Positions 8,906 to 19,800 of a stretch of DNA of 64,000 nucleotides are shown piece after piece. A program made the position numbers and the translations under genes. Within the stretch, counting starts at the first letter, position 1, and the number at the start of each line of letters is the position of its first letter. The notes beneath the pieces are model-generated. The model ran no database searches. It saw only the letters and a program-made list of their open reading frames with translations, and was not told the DNA's origin. Source of the DNA: JBMDXB01 sp048594885 (GTDB taxonomy: Bacteria; Acidobacteriota; Vicinamibacteria; Vicinamibacterales; 2-12-FULL-66-21); NCBI GenBank assembly GCA_048594885.1, contig JBMDXB010000150.1:62001-126000 (forward strand), written 5' to 3'.

Positions 8906-8951
8906 GGCGGAACCAGAGTTCCCCGCGCAACGGCGGAACTAAAGTTCCGCC
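8906..8951. repeat. Two REP-like palindromes between hisS and aspS
   Basis: A degenerate palindrome GGCGGAAC-CAGA-GTTCCCCGC (8906-8925) is followed by GGCGGAACTAAAGTTCCGCC (8932-8951). The hisS stop codon TAG (8939-8941 in reverse) is in the centre of the second palindrome, and the last residues RAEL of HisRS come from its arm. The related sequence GGCGGAAC-TTCG-GTTCCGCC lies at 31005. These copies lack an adjacent GTAG. Confidence 0.85.
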
Positions 8952-10228
8952 CTCCGTACTTCTCTTACCACGTCGCTTCTCGCGACGGAGCGCTGCTCGC
9001 CCGTCGTCAGGTTCTTGAGCGTCACGGTACCGGCCACGATCTCGTCGCCGCCGAGCACGGTCACGAACTTCGCGCCGCGGGCCGCGGCGTACTTGAACTG
9101 CTTGCCGAGCTTGTCAGGCTCCGGATACACGTCGACGCGCAGCCCCGCCGCGCGCAGCGCGGCGGCGAGCTTCAGCGCTTCACCGGGCGGCTGTCCCTCG
9201 AACAACGTGACCATCACGTCCGCGGCGACGTTCGTGAGATCGGCGGGAAACATGTTGCGCTCGCCCATCACGACGAGAATGCGCTCGAGGCCAAGCGAGA
9301 AGCCGCATGCCGGGATGCTTTCGCCACTGAACATGCCAATCAGCCCGTCGTAGCGTCCGCCGCCGCCGAGGCTGCCCGCCAGGTCCGGGACCGTCACCTC
9401 CATGATCGCGCCGGTGTAGTACGACAGCCCGCGCGCCAGGCGCGGCGTGAACTGCACGTGACCGGCGGCGGTCGTCGCCTCGCACAGGCTCATGATGTCG
9501 GCGACGTTTTGCGCGCCTGGCATGGCGGTGTCCCCGAGCGAGAAGAAGCTCACCGTCTCGTACACGGCCTTTGCCGTCGCCTCGGGAATGCCGCGGGCGG
9601 CCATGTCGTCGATCACGCCCTCCGGGCCGATCTTGTCCAGTTTGTCCATCGCCATCAGCGCCGCGGTGTGCTGCGTGCGCTCCAGCCCCGCGGTGTCGAG
9701 CAGCGCCGTGAGCAACGCGCGGTGATTCACCTGGATCGTGAAGTCGCGAAACCCCAACTGAAGCAGCACGTCGCTGACCGCCGCGAGCATCTCCGCTTCG
9801 ACGACGGGAGAGGTCGAGCCGATGACGTCGAGGTCGCATTGATAGAACTCGCGGAAGCGTCCGCGCGCCGGACGATCGGCACGCCATACCGGCTGGATCT
9901 GATAGCGCTTGAAGAACTTCGGCAGCCTGCCGCGATGCTCCGCGACGACGCGCGCGAGCGGGACGGTCAGGTCGTAGCGCAGCGCGAGGTCCGTCTCTCC
10001 CGACGCCTCGTGCTCTCCTCGCCGCAACACCTTGAATATGAGCTTGTTGCCCTCTTCGCCGTACTTGCCGGTCAGCGTCTCGATGTTCTCGAGCGCCGGC
10101 GTCTCCAGCGGCTCGAACCCGTAGCGGCGGAACACGCTCGCCACGATACCGATGACGTACTCGCGGCGTCGAACGTCCTCCGGCAGGAAGTCCCGCATCC
10201 CCCGGGCGGGGCGCGTCGAAGCAGGCAT
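8939..10228 (-). CDS. hisS: Histidyl-tRNA synthetase
   Basis: A 429-residue class II synthetase. The start chosen is the ATG at 10228 (MPASTRPARGMRDFLP); an in-frame extension to 10282 has no family support and would overlap the upstream peptidase gene. Visible signatures: GMRDFLPEDVRRRE, motif 2 KRYQIQPVWRADRPARGRF, the histidine-site loop GLSYYTGAIMEV, GGGGRYDGLIG, and motif 3 GFSLGLERIL, then a C-terminal anticodon-binding domain (from about residue 330). It attaches histidine to tRNA-His. The gene ends inside a REP palindrome that provides the stop codon. Confidence 0.97.
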   Translation of the reverse strand: MPASTRPARGMRDFLPEDVRRREYVIGIVASVFRRYGFEPLETPALENIETLTGKYGEEGNKLIFKVLRRGEHEASGETDLALRYDLTVPLARVVAEHRGRLPKFFKRYQIQPVWRADRPARGRFREFYQCDLDVIGSTSPVVEAEMLAAVSDVLLQLGFRDFTIQVNHRALLTALLDTAGLERTQHTAALMAMDKLDKIGPEGVIDDMAARGIPEATAKAVYETVSFFSLGDTAMPGAQNVADIMSLCEATTAAGHVQFTPRLARGLSYYTGAIMEVTVPDLAGSLGGGGRYDGLIGMFSGESIPACGFSLGLERILVVMGERNMFPADLTNVAADVMVTLFEGQPPGEALKLAAALRAAGLRVDVYPEPDKLGKQFKYAAARGAKFVTVLGGDEIVAGTVTLKNLTTGEQRSVARSDVVREVRRAEL

Positions 10229-10250
10229 TCGACGGATCTTATCAGCACCG

Positions 10251-11864
10251 TCATTTCTTGATCGTCGGATACTGGATGCCAAGCTGCTCCAAGTAGGTCT
10301 TGTATCGCGACGGATCGTAGTAGTACTTCTTCAACTCCGGCCGATACCGCTCCATGATCGCCTTATTGAGCTCGATCGCCGGCTTGTCCTGCGGCCGGAT
10401 GAGCGGCTCGTACTTCTGTGCCTTGGTCTGCACGTTCCTGAAGTAATCCCACGCCTGCTGCACCAGATCCGGCTTCATCAGCAGATCGATCATCGTCATC
10501 GCCTGCACCTTGGCGCCGGCGGTCACGCCCTTGTGCGCGATCGGCGTGGCCATCGCGATCGCGTTTGCCCAGTTGTGCCCGGGCAGTCCCGGGATGTTCG
10601 ACGGGTAGCGCAGCGTGACCGTCGGGACGTTCCAGGAGATGTCGCCAATGTCATCCGATCCGCCACCGCGGTTGTCGCGCACGGGGCCCTGCAGCTCCTT
10701 TCCGATCTGCGTCGACATGCCCTGCTCGCGGCTGCCGAGTTCCTTCTGCAGCGCCTTCGCGAGCGCCTGATCCGCGTCGCTCCACTGCGGCATCCCGACC
10801 TTCTGGATGTTCGCCCACGTCGTCTCGGCGACAACCTTGTTGAAGTGCTGCGGCCAGGCGCTGCCGAGCACGCGCGTTCCCGCGAGCTCGGTGGCGGACA
10901 TCAGCGCAGCGCCCTTCGCGATGTCATCCGCCATCTGCCACAGCTCCTTGATCTTCGGGTAAGTCGTCTGGCGCAGGTAGTACCACACGGCGGCGGTGCG
11001 CGGCACGACGTTCGGCTGATCGCCGCCGTTGGTGACGACGTAGTGCGAACGGTGCTCGAGCGGGAGATGCTCGCGCCGATAGTTCCAACCGATGTTCATC
11101 AGCTCCACGGCGTCGAGCGCGCTGCGGCCGCGCCAAGGGGCTCCCGCCGAGTGGGCGGTCTGGCCGCGGAACTGGTACTCGACCGAGACGAGCCCGGTGC
11201 CGTCACGATCGCCCCATGAGACGCTCAGATCGTTGCTGACGTGCGTGAACAGCGCGACGTCGACGTCCTTGAAGAAGCCCTCGCGCACGAAGTACGCCTT
11301 CGTCCCCACCAGCTCCTCGGCCGTGCCCGGCCAGATGCGGATCGTGCCGGGCAGCTTCTCCCGTTCCATGATCTTCTTCACGGCGATCGCCGCCGTGATG
11401 TTGAGTGGCACGCCGGAGTTGTGCCCTTCGCCGTGCCCCGGCGCGCCTTCGACGAGCGGGTCGTGGTACGCGACGCCGGGCTTCTGCGACGCCTGCGGAA
11501 TACCGTCGATGTCGGAGCCGAGCGCGATGACCGGCTTGCCGGAACCCCAGGTCGCCATGAACGCGGTCGGAATGCCGGCGATGCCTTCCTGCACGGTGAA
11601 GCCGTTCTTCTTCAAGATGCCGACGATATAGCGGTGCGTCTCGAACTCCTGGAAGCCGAGCTCGGCAAAGCTGAAGACGGAGTCGACCATCTGCTGGCTG
11701 AACTCCTTCATGGCCTCGACACCGGCGACCGCCTCCTGCTTCAGCTTTTCTATCCGCGCGTCGTCCTTTGGCGGCTTCGCGGCCGGCGCGGCCGGCTTTT
11801 GCTGTGCGATCGGAGCGGCGGCAATGGCGGCGAGCATGAGCACGACGATGACTGCACGTTGCAT
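10251..11864 (-). CDS. Exported M20 family peptidase / amidohydrolase (AbgB-like)
   Basis: A 537-residue protein from the ATG at 11864, preceded by a good ribosome-binding site (CGGAGGTTCC). An N-terminal signal peptide (MQRAVIVVLMLAAIAAAPIAQ) points to export. The body matches M20D-type amidohydrolases related to aminobenzoyl-glutamate utilisation protein B: LGSDIDGIPQASQ, the metal-site GHGEGHNSG, TAEELVGTKAYF, and the dimerisation-domain motif FRGQTAHSAGAPWRGRSALDA. It probably hydrolyses an amide bond in a small peptide or N-acyl amino acid outside the cytoplasm; the substrate is unknown. It lies just upstream of hisS on the same strand (22-nt gap) but is functionally unrelated. Confidence 0.88.
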   Translation of the reverse strand: MQRAVIVVLMLAAIAAAPIAQQKPAAPAAKPPKDDARIEKLKQEAVAGVEAMKEFSQQMVDSVFSFAELGFQEFETHRYIVGILKKNGFTVQEGIAGIPTAFMATWGSGKPVIALGSDIDGIPQASQKPGVAYHDPLVEGAPGHGEGHNSGVPLNITAAIAVKKIMEREKLPGTIRIWPGTAEELVGTKAYFVREGFFKDVDVALFTHVSNDLSVSWGDRDGTGLVSVEYQFRGQTAHSAGAPWRGRSALDAVELMNIGWNYRREHLPLEHRSHYVVTNGGDQPNVVPRTAAVWYYLRQTTYPKIKELWQMADDIAKGAALMSATELAGTRVLGSAWPQHFNKVVAETTWANIQKVGMPQWSDADQALAKALQKELGSREQGMSTQIGKELQGPVRDNRGGGSDDIGDISWNVPTVTLRYPSNIPGLPGHNWANAIAMATPIAHKGVTAGAKVQAMTMIDLLMKPDLVQQAWDYFRNVQTKAQKYEPLIRPQDKPAIELNKAIMERYRPELKKYYYDPSRYKTYLEQLGIQYPTIKK

Positions 11865-11916
11865 GGAACCTCCGGAATCGGGCAAGAAGATAACAGTGCA
11901 ATAATCAAAGCTGCAA

Positions 11917-12939
11917 ATGCTGTTGGATCGATTCCAGCGTCCGCTGCACAGCCTGCGGCTTTCCGTCACCGATCGGTGCAACCTGCGGTGTCAATACTGC
12001 ATGCCGGAGCCCGACTATTTGTGGCTGCCGCGGGAGAGCATCCTCACGTTCGAGGAGACCGCAACCATCGTCGACGCCTTCACGAGCGTCGGTGTCGATC
12101 GCGTCCGGATAACTGGCGGCGAGCCGCTCCTGCGACGCGATCTGCCGGTGCTGATCGATGAGCTCGCGGCACGGCGGGCGATCGCGGATCTCGCGCTGAC
12201 GACAAACGGCGTGCGGCTCGCGGGCCTGGCGCGGACGCTGCGGAGCGCCGGCCTCCACCGCATCACGGTCAGCCTCGACACGCTCCACCGCGACCGCTTC
12301 CGCGCGCTGACGCGGTCGGACGAGCACGCGGCGGTACTCGCCGGCATCGACGCCGCCGCAGCCGCGGGCTTCGACTCGCTGAAGATCGACACGGTCGTCA
12401 TTCGCGGCCTCAACGAGGACGAGCTGTTGCCGCTGCTCGAGTACGGAAAACGCGCCGGCGCGGAGGTGCGCTTCATCGAGTACATGGACGTCGGCGGCGC
12501 GACGCACTGGCGGCGCGACGCCGTCGTGACCCGCCGCGAGATGCTCGCCGCGATCGAGGCGCACTACGGCCCCGTGAGAGCGCTCGACGAACCGTCGTCT
12601 TCGGCGCCGGCCGATCGCTTTGCCCTGCCTGACGGCACGACGTTCGGCATCATCTCGTCGACCACCGAGCCGTTCTGCTCGACATGCGATCGCAGCCGCC
12701 TGACGGCCGATGGCATCTGGCTGCTGTGCCTGTACGCCTCGGCGGGCACGGACCTGCGCCGCCCGCTCCGCGCGGGAGCCACGCGCGACGATCTGATTCA
12801 GCTGATTTCCGCCGTGTGGTCGCAGCGCGCCGACCGCGGCGCCGAGGAGCGGCTCGGACTGGATCGTGAAGCGGCGCTCATCCCGCTGCGCGTGCTGAAG
12901 AAGGACGCCCACCTCGAAATGCACACACGAGGGGGTTGA
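11917..12939 (+). CDS. moaA: GTP 3',8-cyclase MoaA (molybdenum cofactor)
   Basis: A 340-residue radical SAM enzyme. The first [4Fe-4S] cluster motif CNLRCQYC uses Cys21, Cys25 and Cys28. The second cluster uses Cys254, Cys257 and Cys271 (FCSTCDRSRLTADG, LLCLYA). It ends in MHTRGG; the terminal double glycine is characteristic of active MoaA. It converts GTP to the cyclic precursor feeding MoaC in molybdopterin synthesis. It stands alone on the plus strand between minus-strand genes; no other moa gene is visible in the window. Confidence 0.96.
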   Translation: MLLDRFQRPLHSLRLSVTDRCNLRCQYCMPEPDYLWLPRESILTFEETATIVDAFTSVGVDRVRITGGEPLLRRDLPVLIDELAARRAIADLALTTNGVRLAGLARTLRSAGLHRITVSLDTLHRDRFRALTRSDEHAAVLAGIDAAAAAGFDSLKIDTVVIRGLNEDELLPLLEYGKRAGAEVRFIEYMDVGGATHWRRDAVVTRREMLAAIEAHYGPVRALDEPSSSAPADRFALPDGTTFGIISSTTEPFCSTCDRSRLTADGIWLLCLYASAGTDLRRPLRAGATRDDLIQLISAVWSQRADRGAEERLGLDREAALIPLRVLKKDAHLEMHTRGG

Positions 12940-12948
12940 CGCTCTCCC

Positions 12949-15258
12949 TTATCTGCTCCCGCCGGCCGTCAGCACGTCGTCGAACTCCACATCCAGATCG
13001 AACACGCGCAAGGCCAGCTCGCGCTTGTCCCCTTTGCCGCGCGTCTGATCCGGTGTCACGGCCGCCTCGGTAATGAGCGTCACTCCCCCCTGTGAACGGC
13101 CGATGACGTCCGACGCGATCGGCACATGCCAGTCGATGTCGTGATCGAACCGATGCGTCGCGATCAGGCGGCCGGCAGCGCGCACCTGCACCGTCACGGC
13201 ACGTCCGAGCGTGCGGGTCGGATCGTCCGCCTTGATGGCGAGCACGACATCGCGGCCGAAGTTGCGCACCGTCATCACGGCGCGTTGCCGCGTCCAGCGC
13301 CAGCGCTGGCCGGTGTCGGGCTCCAGCTCCGGCTCGTGCCAGCCCTGCCCCAACGCGACCACCGGCCGCCGTCCGGACTGCGCGTCGAACTGCTCGAGGG
13401 CGACATCAACGCCGGCACCGGCGCCAGACAGATCGGACGCTCTCAAACGGAGCTCCGCGTATCCCTCGCCGCCGAGCGCGCCCGCGGGCAGATCGACGAA
13501 ATAGGCGAACGGCTGTCCCGCCGGGATGTGCCACTCGCCGATTTGACGCCCCTCGAGCAAGGCCTCGAGCCGGGCCGGCGTCTGGCACGGCCCGCCCAGG
13601 TTCCGGCCGCCAATCATGAGGACGACCGGCTCCGGCCGTCGCGCGATGTAGGCGACCGCGCCGCCCGTGCCCGGAGAGCGGCGCGAGCGTTCCGCGACTC
13701 CGCGAGTCTCGGGCGTCAGCGCCCAGCCTTCGCCAGCCATCCAACCCGGCCGGTTGATCTCGTACCAGACGACGCCGCGGGGCCGCACGGCGCCGAGCAC
13801 CGCCTGCGACGCGAACGTCCAGCGGTATTCGTGCACCGTGCGCCGCGCCGCAGAGTCGAAGAGCGCGAGATCCGAGCGCCGCACGCTGGCGAGGAACCAG
13901 ACCGGCGATTCGCCGCCGGACCGGAAATGATCGACGACCGCCAGCCATTCGTAACGCGCCGGCGCCTGCAGCGGCGGCTCCTCGAATCGCGCGAACCGGA
14001 GCTGCCGTTGCACCGCATGATGCATGCCGATGACCGGACGGTTCGTCGTGTGCCGCAGCGCGTCCGACACGTCGGCCCATACGCGCGCGACCGGACTGCC
14101 GAACCGCGCCTGCGCCATGATCGGACCCATGCTCGTCGTGACGGCGACGGCAACGAGCGCGGCGCCCACCGCCATCCGCCAGCGCGTGCACGGCATCAGC
14201 CCGCACGAGGCAAGGAACGCGACCGGTAACAGCAGCGGGATGGCGTACCGCGTCTCGCTCGTCGAGTGAAACAGCAGGTGGAGCACCAGATAGGGTCCGA
14301 AGACGATCGCGATGAGCGCCGCCGCGCGCGGCCGCTCGCGCAGCAGCCGCAGGCCGCCGGCGATCGCCAGCGACAGAACGGGCACCGCGAGCACGGGTCT
14401 CCCCCAGGGCAGGACGAACGTGTCGCGCAGCGCAAACGCGAGCTCGCGAACCGAGAAGTTCGCGGCGAGAATCGCGCCGCGGAAATCGTCGGCGGCCTGC
14501 GCGCTCAGAAGCTCCAGATACGTGCGCCAGCCCCCCGCGACGACGAGGAACGGCACCGCCCAGACCGTGACGCCCAGCGCCAGACCCGCCGTCGCGAACG
14601 CGAGGACCCGAAGATCGCGTCGCCACAACATCACCGCGGCGGTGAGGACGATCGCCGGCGCCGTCAGCCAGAGCGTCTGCGCGCGGATACCAGCGGCAAG
14701 GCCGGCGACGACAACGCCGGCGAACACCCGTCGCGCCGGGCTCATCGTCTCACGCTCGAGGATCACCGGCGTCAGCAGCGCGAGGCTGGCCACCGCGGCC
14801 GCGAGTCCCGGCAGATCGCTCAATGGACGCACGCCCGTGTACCAGAACAACGGCGCCGACATCGTCAGGAGGGCGGCAAACAGCGCGCACCCGCCGTTGC
14901 CGTCGACGGTGCGCCACATTGCGACGAGCGGGAAAATCGTCAGCGCGCCGAACAGCGCGCTGCACAGGGCGAGCGCATAGACGTCGAGCGTGTCCGCGGG
15001 CGGCACAGTCGCAACCGAACCGGCCGCCTCGATAGCGGCGCGCGCGACGTGCGCCATGGCGATGAAGACGGGGTACCCGGGAGGATGCGGCTGGTGCTCA
15101 CGGAGATCGAAGTGACGCAACGCGAGCATGAAGTTCGTCGCGTCGATGTCGTCCGGCGCCCACGCCAGAAACGGCACGTGCAGCGCGAGATACACCACGG
15201 CCGCGAAGATGGCGACGGCGATCGGCCGGCGCGCCTCTGCCAGTACGCGTGGGGCCAC
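12949..15258 (-). CDS. GT-C fold membrane glycosyltransferase with large extracytoplasmic domain
   Basis: A 769-residue protein with a GTG start at 15258 behind a GGAGG site. The N-terminal half (about residues 10-385) has 9-10 hydrophobic helices. The first loop carries PDDIDATNFMLAL and REHQPHPPGYPVF; an acidic pair in the first extracytoplasmic loop is typical of GT-C enzymes of the Dol-P-mannosyltransferase / ArnT type (GT39/GT83). The C-terminal half (about 390-769) is soluble, beta-rich and not recognised. It probably transfers a sugar from a polyprenyl-phosphate donor at the outer face of the inner membrane; the acceptor is unknown. Confidence 0.75.
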   Translation of the reverse strand: MAPRVLAEARRPIAVAIFAAVVYLALHVPFLAWAPDDIDATNFMLALRHFDLREHQPHPPGYPVFIAMAHVARAAIEAAGSVATVPPADTLDVYALALCSALFGALTIFPLVAMWRTVDGNGGCALFAALLTMSAPLFWYTGVRPLSDLPGLAAAVASLALLTPVILERETMSPARRVFAGVVVAGLAAGIRAQTLWLTAPAIVLTAAVMLWRRDLRVLAFATAGLALGVTVWAVPFLVVAGGWRTYLELLSAQAADDFRGAILAANFSVRELAFALRDTFVLPWGRPVLAVPVLSLAIAGGLRLLRERPRAAALIAIVFGPYLVLHLLFHSTSETRYAIPLLLPVAFLASCGLMPCTRWRMAVGAALVAVAVTTSMGPIMAQARFGSPVARVWADVSDALRHTTNRPVIGMHHAVQRQLRFARFEEPPLQAPARYEWLAVVDHFRSGGESPVWFLASVRRSDLALFDSAARRTVHEYRWTFASQAVLGAVRPRGVVWYEINRPGWMAGEGWALTPETRGVAERSRRSPGTGGAVAYIARRPEPVVLMIGGRNLGGPCQTPARLEALLEGRQIGEWHIPAGQPFAYFVDLPAGALGGEGYAELRLRASDLSGAGAGVDVALEQFDAQSGRRPVVALGQGWHEPELEPDTGQRWRWTRQRAVMTVRNFGRDVVLAIKADDPTRTLGRAVTVQVRAAGRLIATHRFDHDIDWHVPIASDVIGRSQGGVTLITEAAVTPDQTRGKGDKRELALRVFDLDVEFDDVLTAGGSR

Positions 15259-15342
15259 GAGTTCCTCCGCAACGAATGGCCAGCGTCTTTGACGAGCTGA
15301 AAGGTATATCTCAGGGCACGGCCGAAATGGAAGCGGAAACCC

Positions 15343-16776
15343 TCAACGCTGAAGGCGGAAGGCCAGGTACAGCAGCGTGCCCTCGCGCTCGATTTGCAGC
15401 ACGGCGGCCGATCCTGGTTCGAGCGACGCGAGCGCCTTTTGCAGATCGCCGATGCTGCTGACGAGGGTGCCGTTGACCGCGTGGATGACGTCGCCGGCCT
15501 GTAACTCTCCCTGCTGGGAGTAGGGCATGTCCGCGGTCGGGCGCACGACCGCGACGCCGGCGCTGCGTCGCAGCGGCGGCAGCAGTTCGAGAATCTTCGG
15601 CGTCAGCTCCAGCGCGGTGACGCCGAGCGCAGGTACGGCTTGCTGCCCGGCGGTGATCTCGGCGAGACGCGCGCCGTGATCCTCGCGCTCGACGACCGGC
15701 ACCTTGAGCGTCATCGTCTGCTCGCCGCGTCTGACCTCGATCGCGATCTGTTCGCCCACGCCGTAGGTGTAGACGTTGATGCGAAACTGCCGGCCGTTCT
15801 CCATCGGCTTGCCGTTCAGTGAGAGGACGAGATCGCCGGGCCGCAGGCCCGCCGCTGCGGCGGGCCCGCCGGGAAGCACGTCGGCGAGGATCACGCCGCC
15901 GTCCTGCGGCAGTCCGAGCCCCTCGGCGATGATTGGCGTCACCGTCTGCGCGTTGACGCCAATCTCGCCCCGACGCACGCGGCCGTAAGTGCGAATCTGC
16001 CTGAACACGTTGCGCACGATGTTGCTCGGCGCCGCGAAACCGATGCCTTCGCTGCCGCCCGACTGCGAGTAGATGAGCGTATTGACGCCGACCAGCTTGC
16101 CGTCGACGTCCACGAGTGCGCCGCCGCTGTTGCCCGGATTGATCGGCGCGTCGGTCTGCACGTAGATCATCGGGTCTTCCGGCGTGAGCTGCCGCGCGAC
16201 GGCGCTCACCACGCCCATCGTCACCGAGGAATCGAGGCCGAGCGGACTGCCGAACGCGAGTACGAGCTGCCCCGGGCGCAGGGCATCGGAATCGCCGAAC
16301 GGCAGCACGGGCAGATTCCGGGCGTTCACCTTGACGACCGCGATGTCCGTTTCGCGATCGATGGCCACGAGCTGCGCGCCGGCGATGCGGCCGCGCCGCT
16401 TGAGGATCGACCGGCCCTGCGCGCCGCCGGTCGCGGTCAACGGCAGCTCGACTTCCAGCTTCGTCGCATTCTCGACGACGTGCGCGTTCGTCACGATGTA
16501 GCCGTCGCTATCGACGATCACGCCGGACCCGCTCGTGCGCTCGAGCACGGGTTCGCCGCGCGCGGAACGGTCGTCCTCGTCGCGCGCGGGATATCCTGTG
16601 ACGAAGATCTGGACGACGCTGGGGCTGACGCGCTCGGCTAGGTCCTGCAGCGATCGCGACAGGTCGGCGAGCCCGGCGACGCGCGGTGATTGACGCGCCG
16701 CGGCAGGCTGCGCGAGCGCAGCAGGCGCGCTGAGAACGGCGGCGATCGCGAGGGCTGCGGCAAGCATCCGAGGCAT
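15343..16776 (-). CDS. HtrA/DegP-like periplasmic serine protease with two PDZ domains
   Basis: A 477-residue protein with a signal peptide (to about residue 22, ALAQ). The trypsin-like domain shows the triad His99 (TNAHVV), Asp144 (ETDIAVV) and Ser217 (GNSGGALVD). Two PDZ domains follow: about 275-365 (GVILADVLPGGPAAAAGLRPGD) and about 390-475 (GVAVVRPTADMPYSQQGELQAGDVIHAV; written here in parts). HtrA proteases degrade misfolded envelope proteins. It is divergent from the TonB receptor gene at 16.9 kb, with about 100 bp between them. Confidence 0.92.
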   Translation of the reverse strand: MPRMLAAALAIAAVLSAPAALAQPAAARQSPRVAGLADLSRSLQDLAERVSPSVVQIFVTGYPARDEDDRSARGEPVLERTSGSGVIVDSDGYIVTNAHVVENATKLEVELPLTATGGAQGRSILKRRGRIAGAQLVAIDRETDIAVVKVNARNLPVLPFGDSDALRPGQLVLAFGSPLGLDSSVTMGVVSAVARQLTPEDPMIYVQTDAPINPGNSGGALVDVDGKLVGVNTLIYSQSGGSEGIGFAAPSNIVRNVFRQIRTYGRVRRGEIGVNAQTVTPIIAEGLGLPQDGGVILADVLPGGPAAAAGLRPGDLVLSLNGKPMENGRQFRINVYTYGVGEQIAIEVRRGEQTMTLKVPVVEREDHGARLAEITAGQQAVPALGVTALELTPKILELLPPLRRSAGVAVVRPTADMPYSQQGELQAGDVIHAVNGTLVSSIGDLQKALASLEPGSAAVLQIEREGTLLYLAFRLQR

Positions 16777-16877
16777 AACGGCAGCTTATCATCGCGCCGC
16801 TCGAATTAGTTTCTCCGCCGGTCGATTCGGTGCTACTGTGCGCCAACCGCGTGAGGCGCGTGGGAAGGGGGAGGCTC

Positions 16878-19800
16878 ATGCTCTTTCGTGTGCTCGCAGG
16901 CGGCGCAGCCGCTGCGTTGATCATGGTCTGCTCGAGTGCCGTGGCGCAGGAGGCGCGCGGCACCATTCAGGGACGCGTTCTCGATACGACGGGCGCCGCC
17001 GTTCCCGGCGCGCTCGTGGAAGTGCTCAACACCGCTACTGGCGTCGTGACGCCGACGACCTCGAACGAAGAAGGCAGCTATCGCGTGCCCTTCCTCATCC
17101 CGGGCACCTACCGCGTCACGGTCTCGCTCGAAGGGTTCAGCAAATTCATCAGCGACAACATCGAGGTCCATGTCGCCGACGTGCTGACGGTGGACGCGAC
17201 ACTCAAAGTCGGGGCGCGATCCGAGGAAGTGACCGTGACGGCGACGGCCGCAACCGTCGACCGCACGACCGCGGAGCTCGGTCAGCTCGTCGACGCGCGG
17301 CGCATCGCGGAACTGCCGATCCGCGAAGGCAGCGCCGTCGAGCTGGTGGTGCTCGCCCCAGGCGTGCAGAACACGACGGATCTTCGCTCGCGCAAGGCGG
17401 CCTTCAACAACGGCCTGTCGCAGTTCTCGAGCGACGGCGCCGGCGACAAGCGCAACGACTTCACGATCGACGGCGTCGCCAACGTCGCCGCCGACCGCGT
17501 CGCCTACAGCCCGCCGTCGGCGTCGGTCGAGGAGTTCAAGATTCACACGAGCTCGTACGACGCCGCCGTCGGCAATGCCATGGGCGCGGTCGTCAACCTC
17601 GTGACCAAGAGCGGGACGAACACCGTTCGCGGCCAGGCGTACGAGTGGTTCCGCGGAGCGGCGCTCGATGCCCGCCAGTTCTTCGACAAGTTGAACAACC
17701 GCCCGAAGCGCGACTACGACGACAACCGGTTCGGCGGCGCGATCGGCGGTCCGATCCGCGCGAACCGGACGTTCTACTTCGGCAACTTCGAAGCGAACGT
17801 CTGGCAGGGACCGCAGCCGCAGATCCTGACGGTGCCCACGGCCAAGATGCGCACCGGAGACTTCTCGGAGCTGCTGGCGCTCGGGCCGCAGTACCAGATC
17901 TACAACCCGTTCAGCACGCGGCGCCATCCGACGCAGGCCGGCCGCTTCACGCGCGACCCGTTCACCGGCAACATCATCCCGGCGAACCTGATCGATCCGA
18001 TCGCCAAGAAGATCCTCGAGTACTATCCGCTGCCCAACATTCAGGGGACGGCGGACAACCGCAACAACTTCCAGAACCCGACCGCCGTCGCGTTCGAGGA
18101 GTACTGGACGGCCACCGGCCGTGTCGACCACAACTTCTCGGCGAAGCACCGTCTGTACGGCCGGTTCAGCTGGGACTTCTGGGAAGAGGAAAAGGACGAC
18201 CGCTTCGACAACGTCGCCACCGGCATCTTCCTCAACCGCAAGAACCGCATCCTCGCCGTCGACGATGCGTATACGCTGCGCAACAACCTGCTGATCAACG
18301 TGCGCGGCGGCTTCACCCGGCAGTTGTTTCCCGAGCGCCGCCGCAGCCAGGGTGTGGATCTCGGCGCGCTTGGCTTCTCGCCGGCGCTGCTCTCGCTCAT
18401 CCCGTCGAAGAGCCTGGCGACGCTGCCGTTCATCGACTTCGACAACTTTCAGGACGTGAGTGGGTGGGAGTCGGGCGACGGCTGGTTCACGACCGACGTC
18501 TACTCCGGCGTCGGCAACCTGATGTGGCTCGTCGGCGGGCACAACACGAAATTCGGCGCCGAGTACCGGCGCTATATCGAGGACGCGAGCCGCTTCCCGC
18601 GCGGCGTGGCGCCGCAGATCAACTTCTCCACCACGTGGACGCGCGGGCCACTCGACAACTCGACGGCGGCGCCGATGGGCCAAGACCTGGCGTCCTTCCT
18701 CCTCGGCCTGCCGACCGGCGGATCGATGGAGCGTTCCGCCGCCTATCGCGAGACGAGCAGCGTGCTCTCGCTCTACGCGCACGACGACTGGCGCGTGCGC
18801 AACAACCTGACGCTGAACCTCGGCGTGCGGTGGGAGATCGAAGGCCCGCTGAGCGAGGCCGGCAATCAGTTCATCAGCGGCTTCGACTTCGGCGGCGTGC
18901 CGCAGATCGCGGCGGCGGCGGAAGCGAACTACGCGCGCAATCCGATTCCCGAAGCGCCCGTCAGCCAGTTCAAGATTCGCGGCGGCCTGCTCTACCCGGA
19001 CACGGGCGGCCCGAAGGCGCCGTTCGAGCGAAATCTCGGCAACATCATGCCGCGCGCCGGTTTCGCCTGGCTCGTGACGCCGCAGACGTCGATCCGCGGC
19101 GGCTACGGCCTCTACTACGACATGATGGGCAGCAACCGGATCACGGTGAATCAGGTCGGCTACTCGCGGACGACGTCGCTGACGGCGTCGCTCGACAACG
19201 GGCAGACGTTCGTCGCCACGCTCGCCAACCCGTTCCCGAACGGGTTGCTCGAACCCGTGGGGTCCGGCCTCGGACTCATGACGTCGGTCGGCCAGGGCGT
19301 GTCCTTCCCGTACCTCGGCGACCCGAGGACGCCGCGCACGCACCGCTCGTCGATCGGCATCCAGCGCGAGCTGCCGTTCCAGCTGCTCGTCGAAGCGACC
19401 TACGTCGGATCGTGGGGCGAGCACCTGCCCGTGACGCGACAGCTCAATGCGGTGCCGCGGCAGTACCTTTCGACGTCGCCGACGCGCGACAACGCCACGA
19501 ACAATTTCCTGACGACCAACGTGACCAACCCCTTCGCCGGCCTGCTGCCGGGCACGGGACTCAACGGCGCGAACGTCTCCCGCAGCCAGCTGCTCCGGCC
19601 CTATCCGCAGTTCACGTCGATTCAGGCCTCGGAGAACATCGGCAGCTCCAGCTACAACGCGCTGCAGCTGCGCGTCGAGCGCCGCATGGCCCATGGCGTC
19701 ACCGTGCAGGCGGGCTACAGCTGGGCGCGGTCGATCATCCAGGCCGGGACCGCCAACAACCCCGCCACGTCGGGATTCCTGAACGACTCCGACGAACAGC

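Noticed and set aside
7142..10261. Very long plus-strand open frame opposite aspS and hisS
   Set aside because: It is the shadow of two well-supported tRNA synthetase genes; the Arg/His-rich composition is what high-GC antisense frames give.
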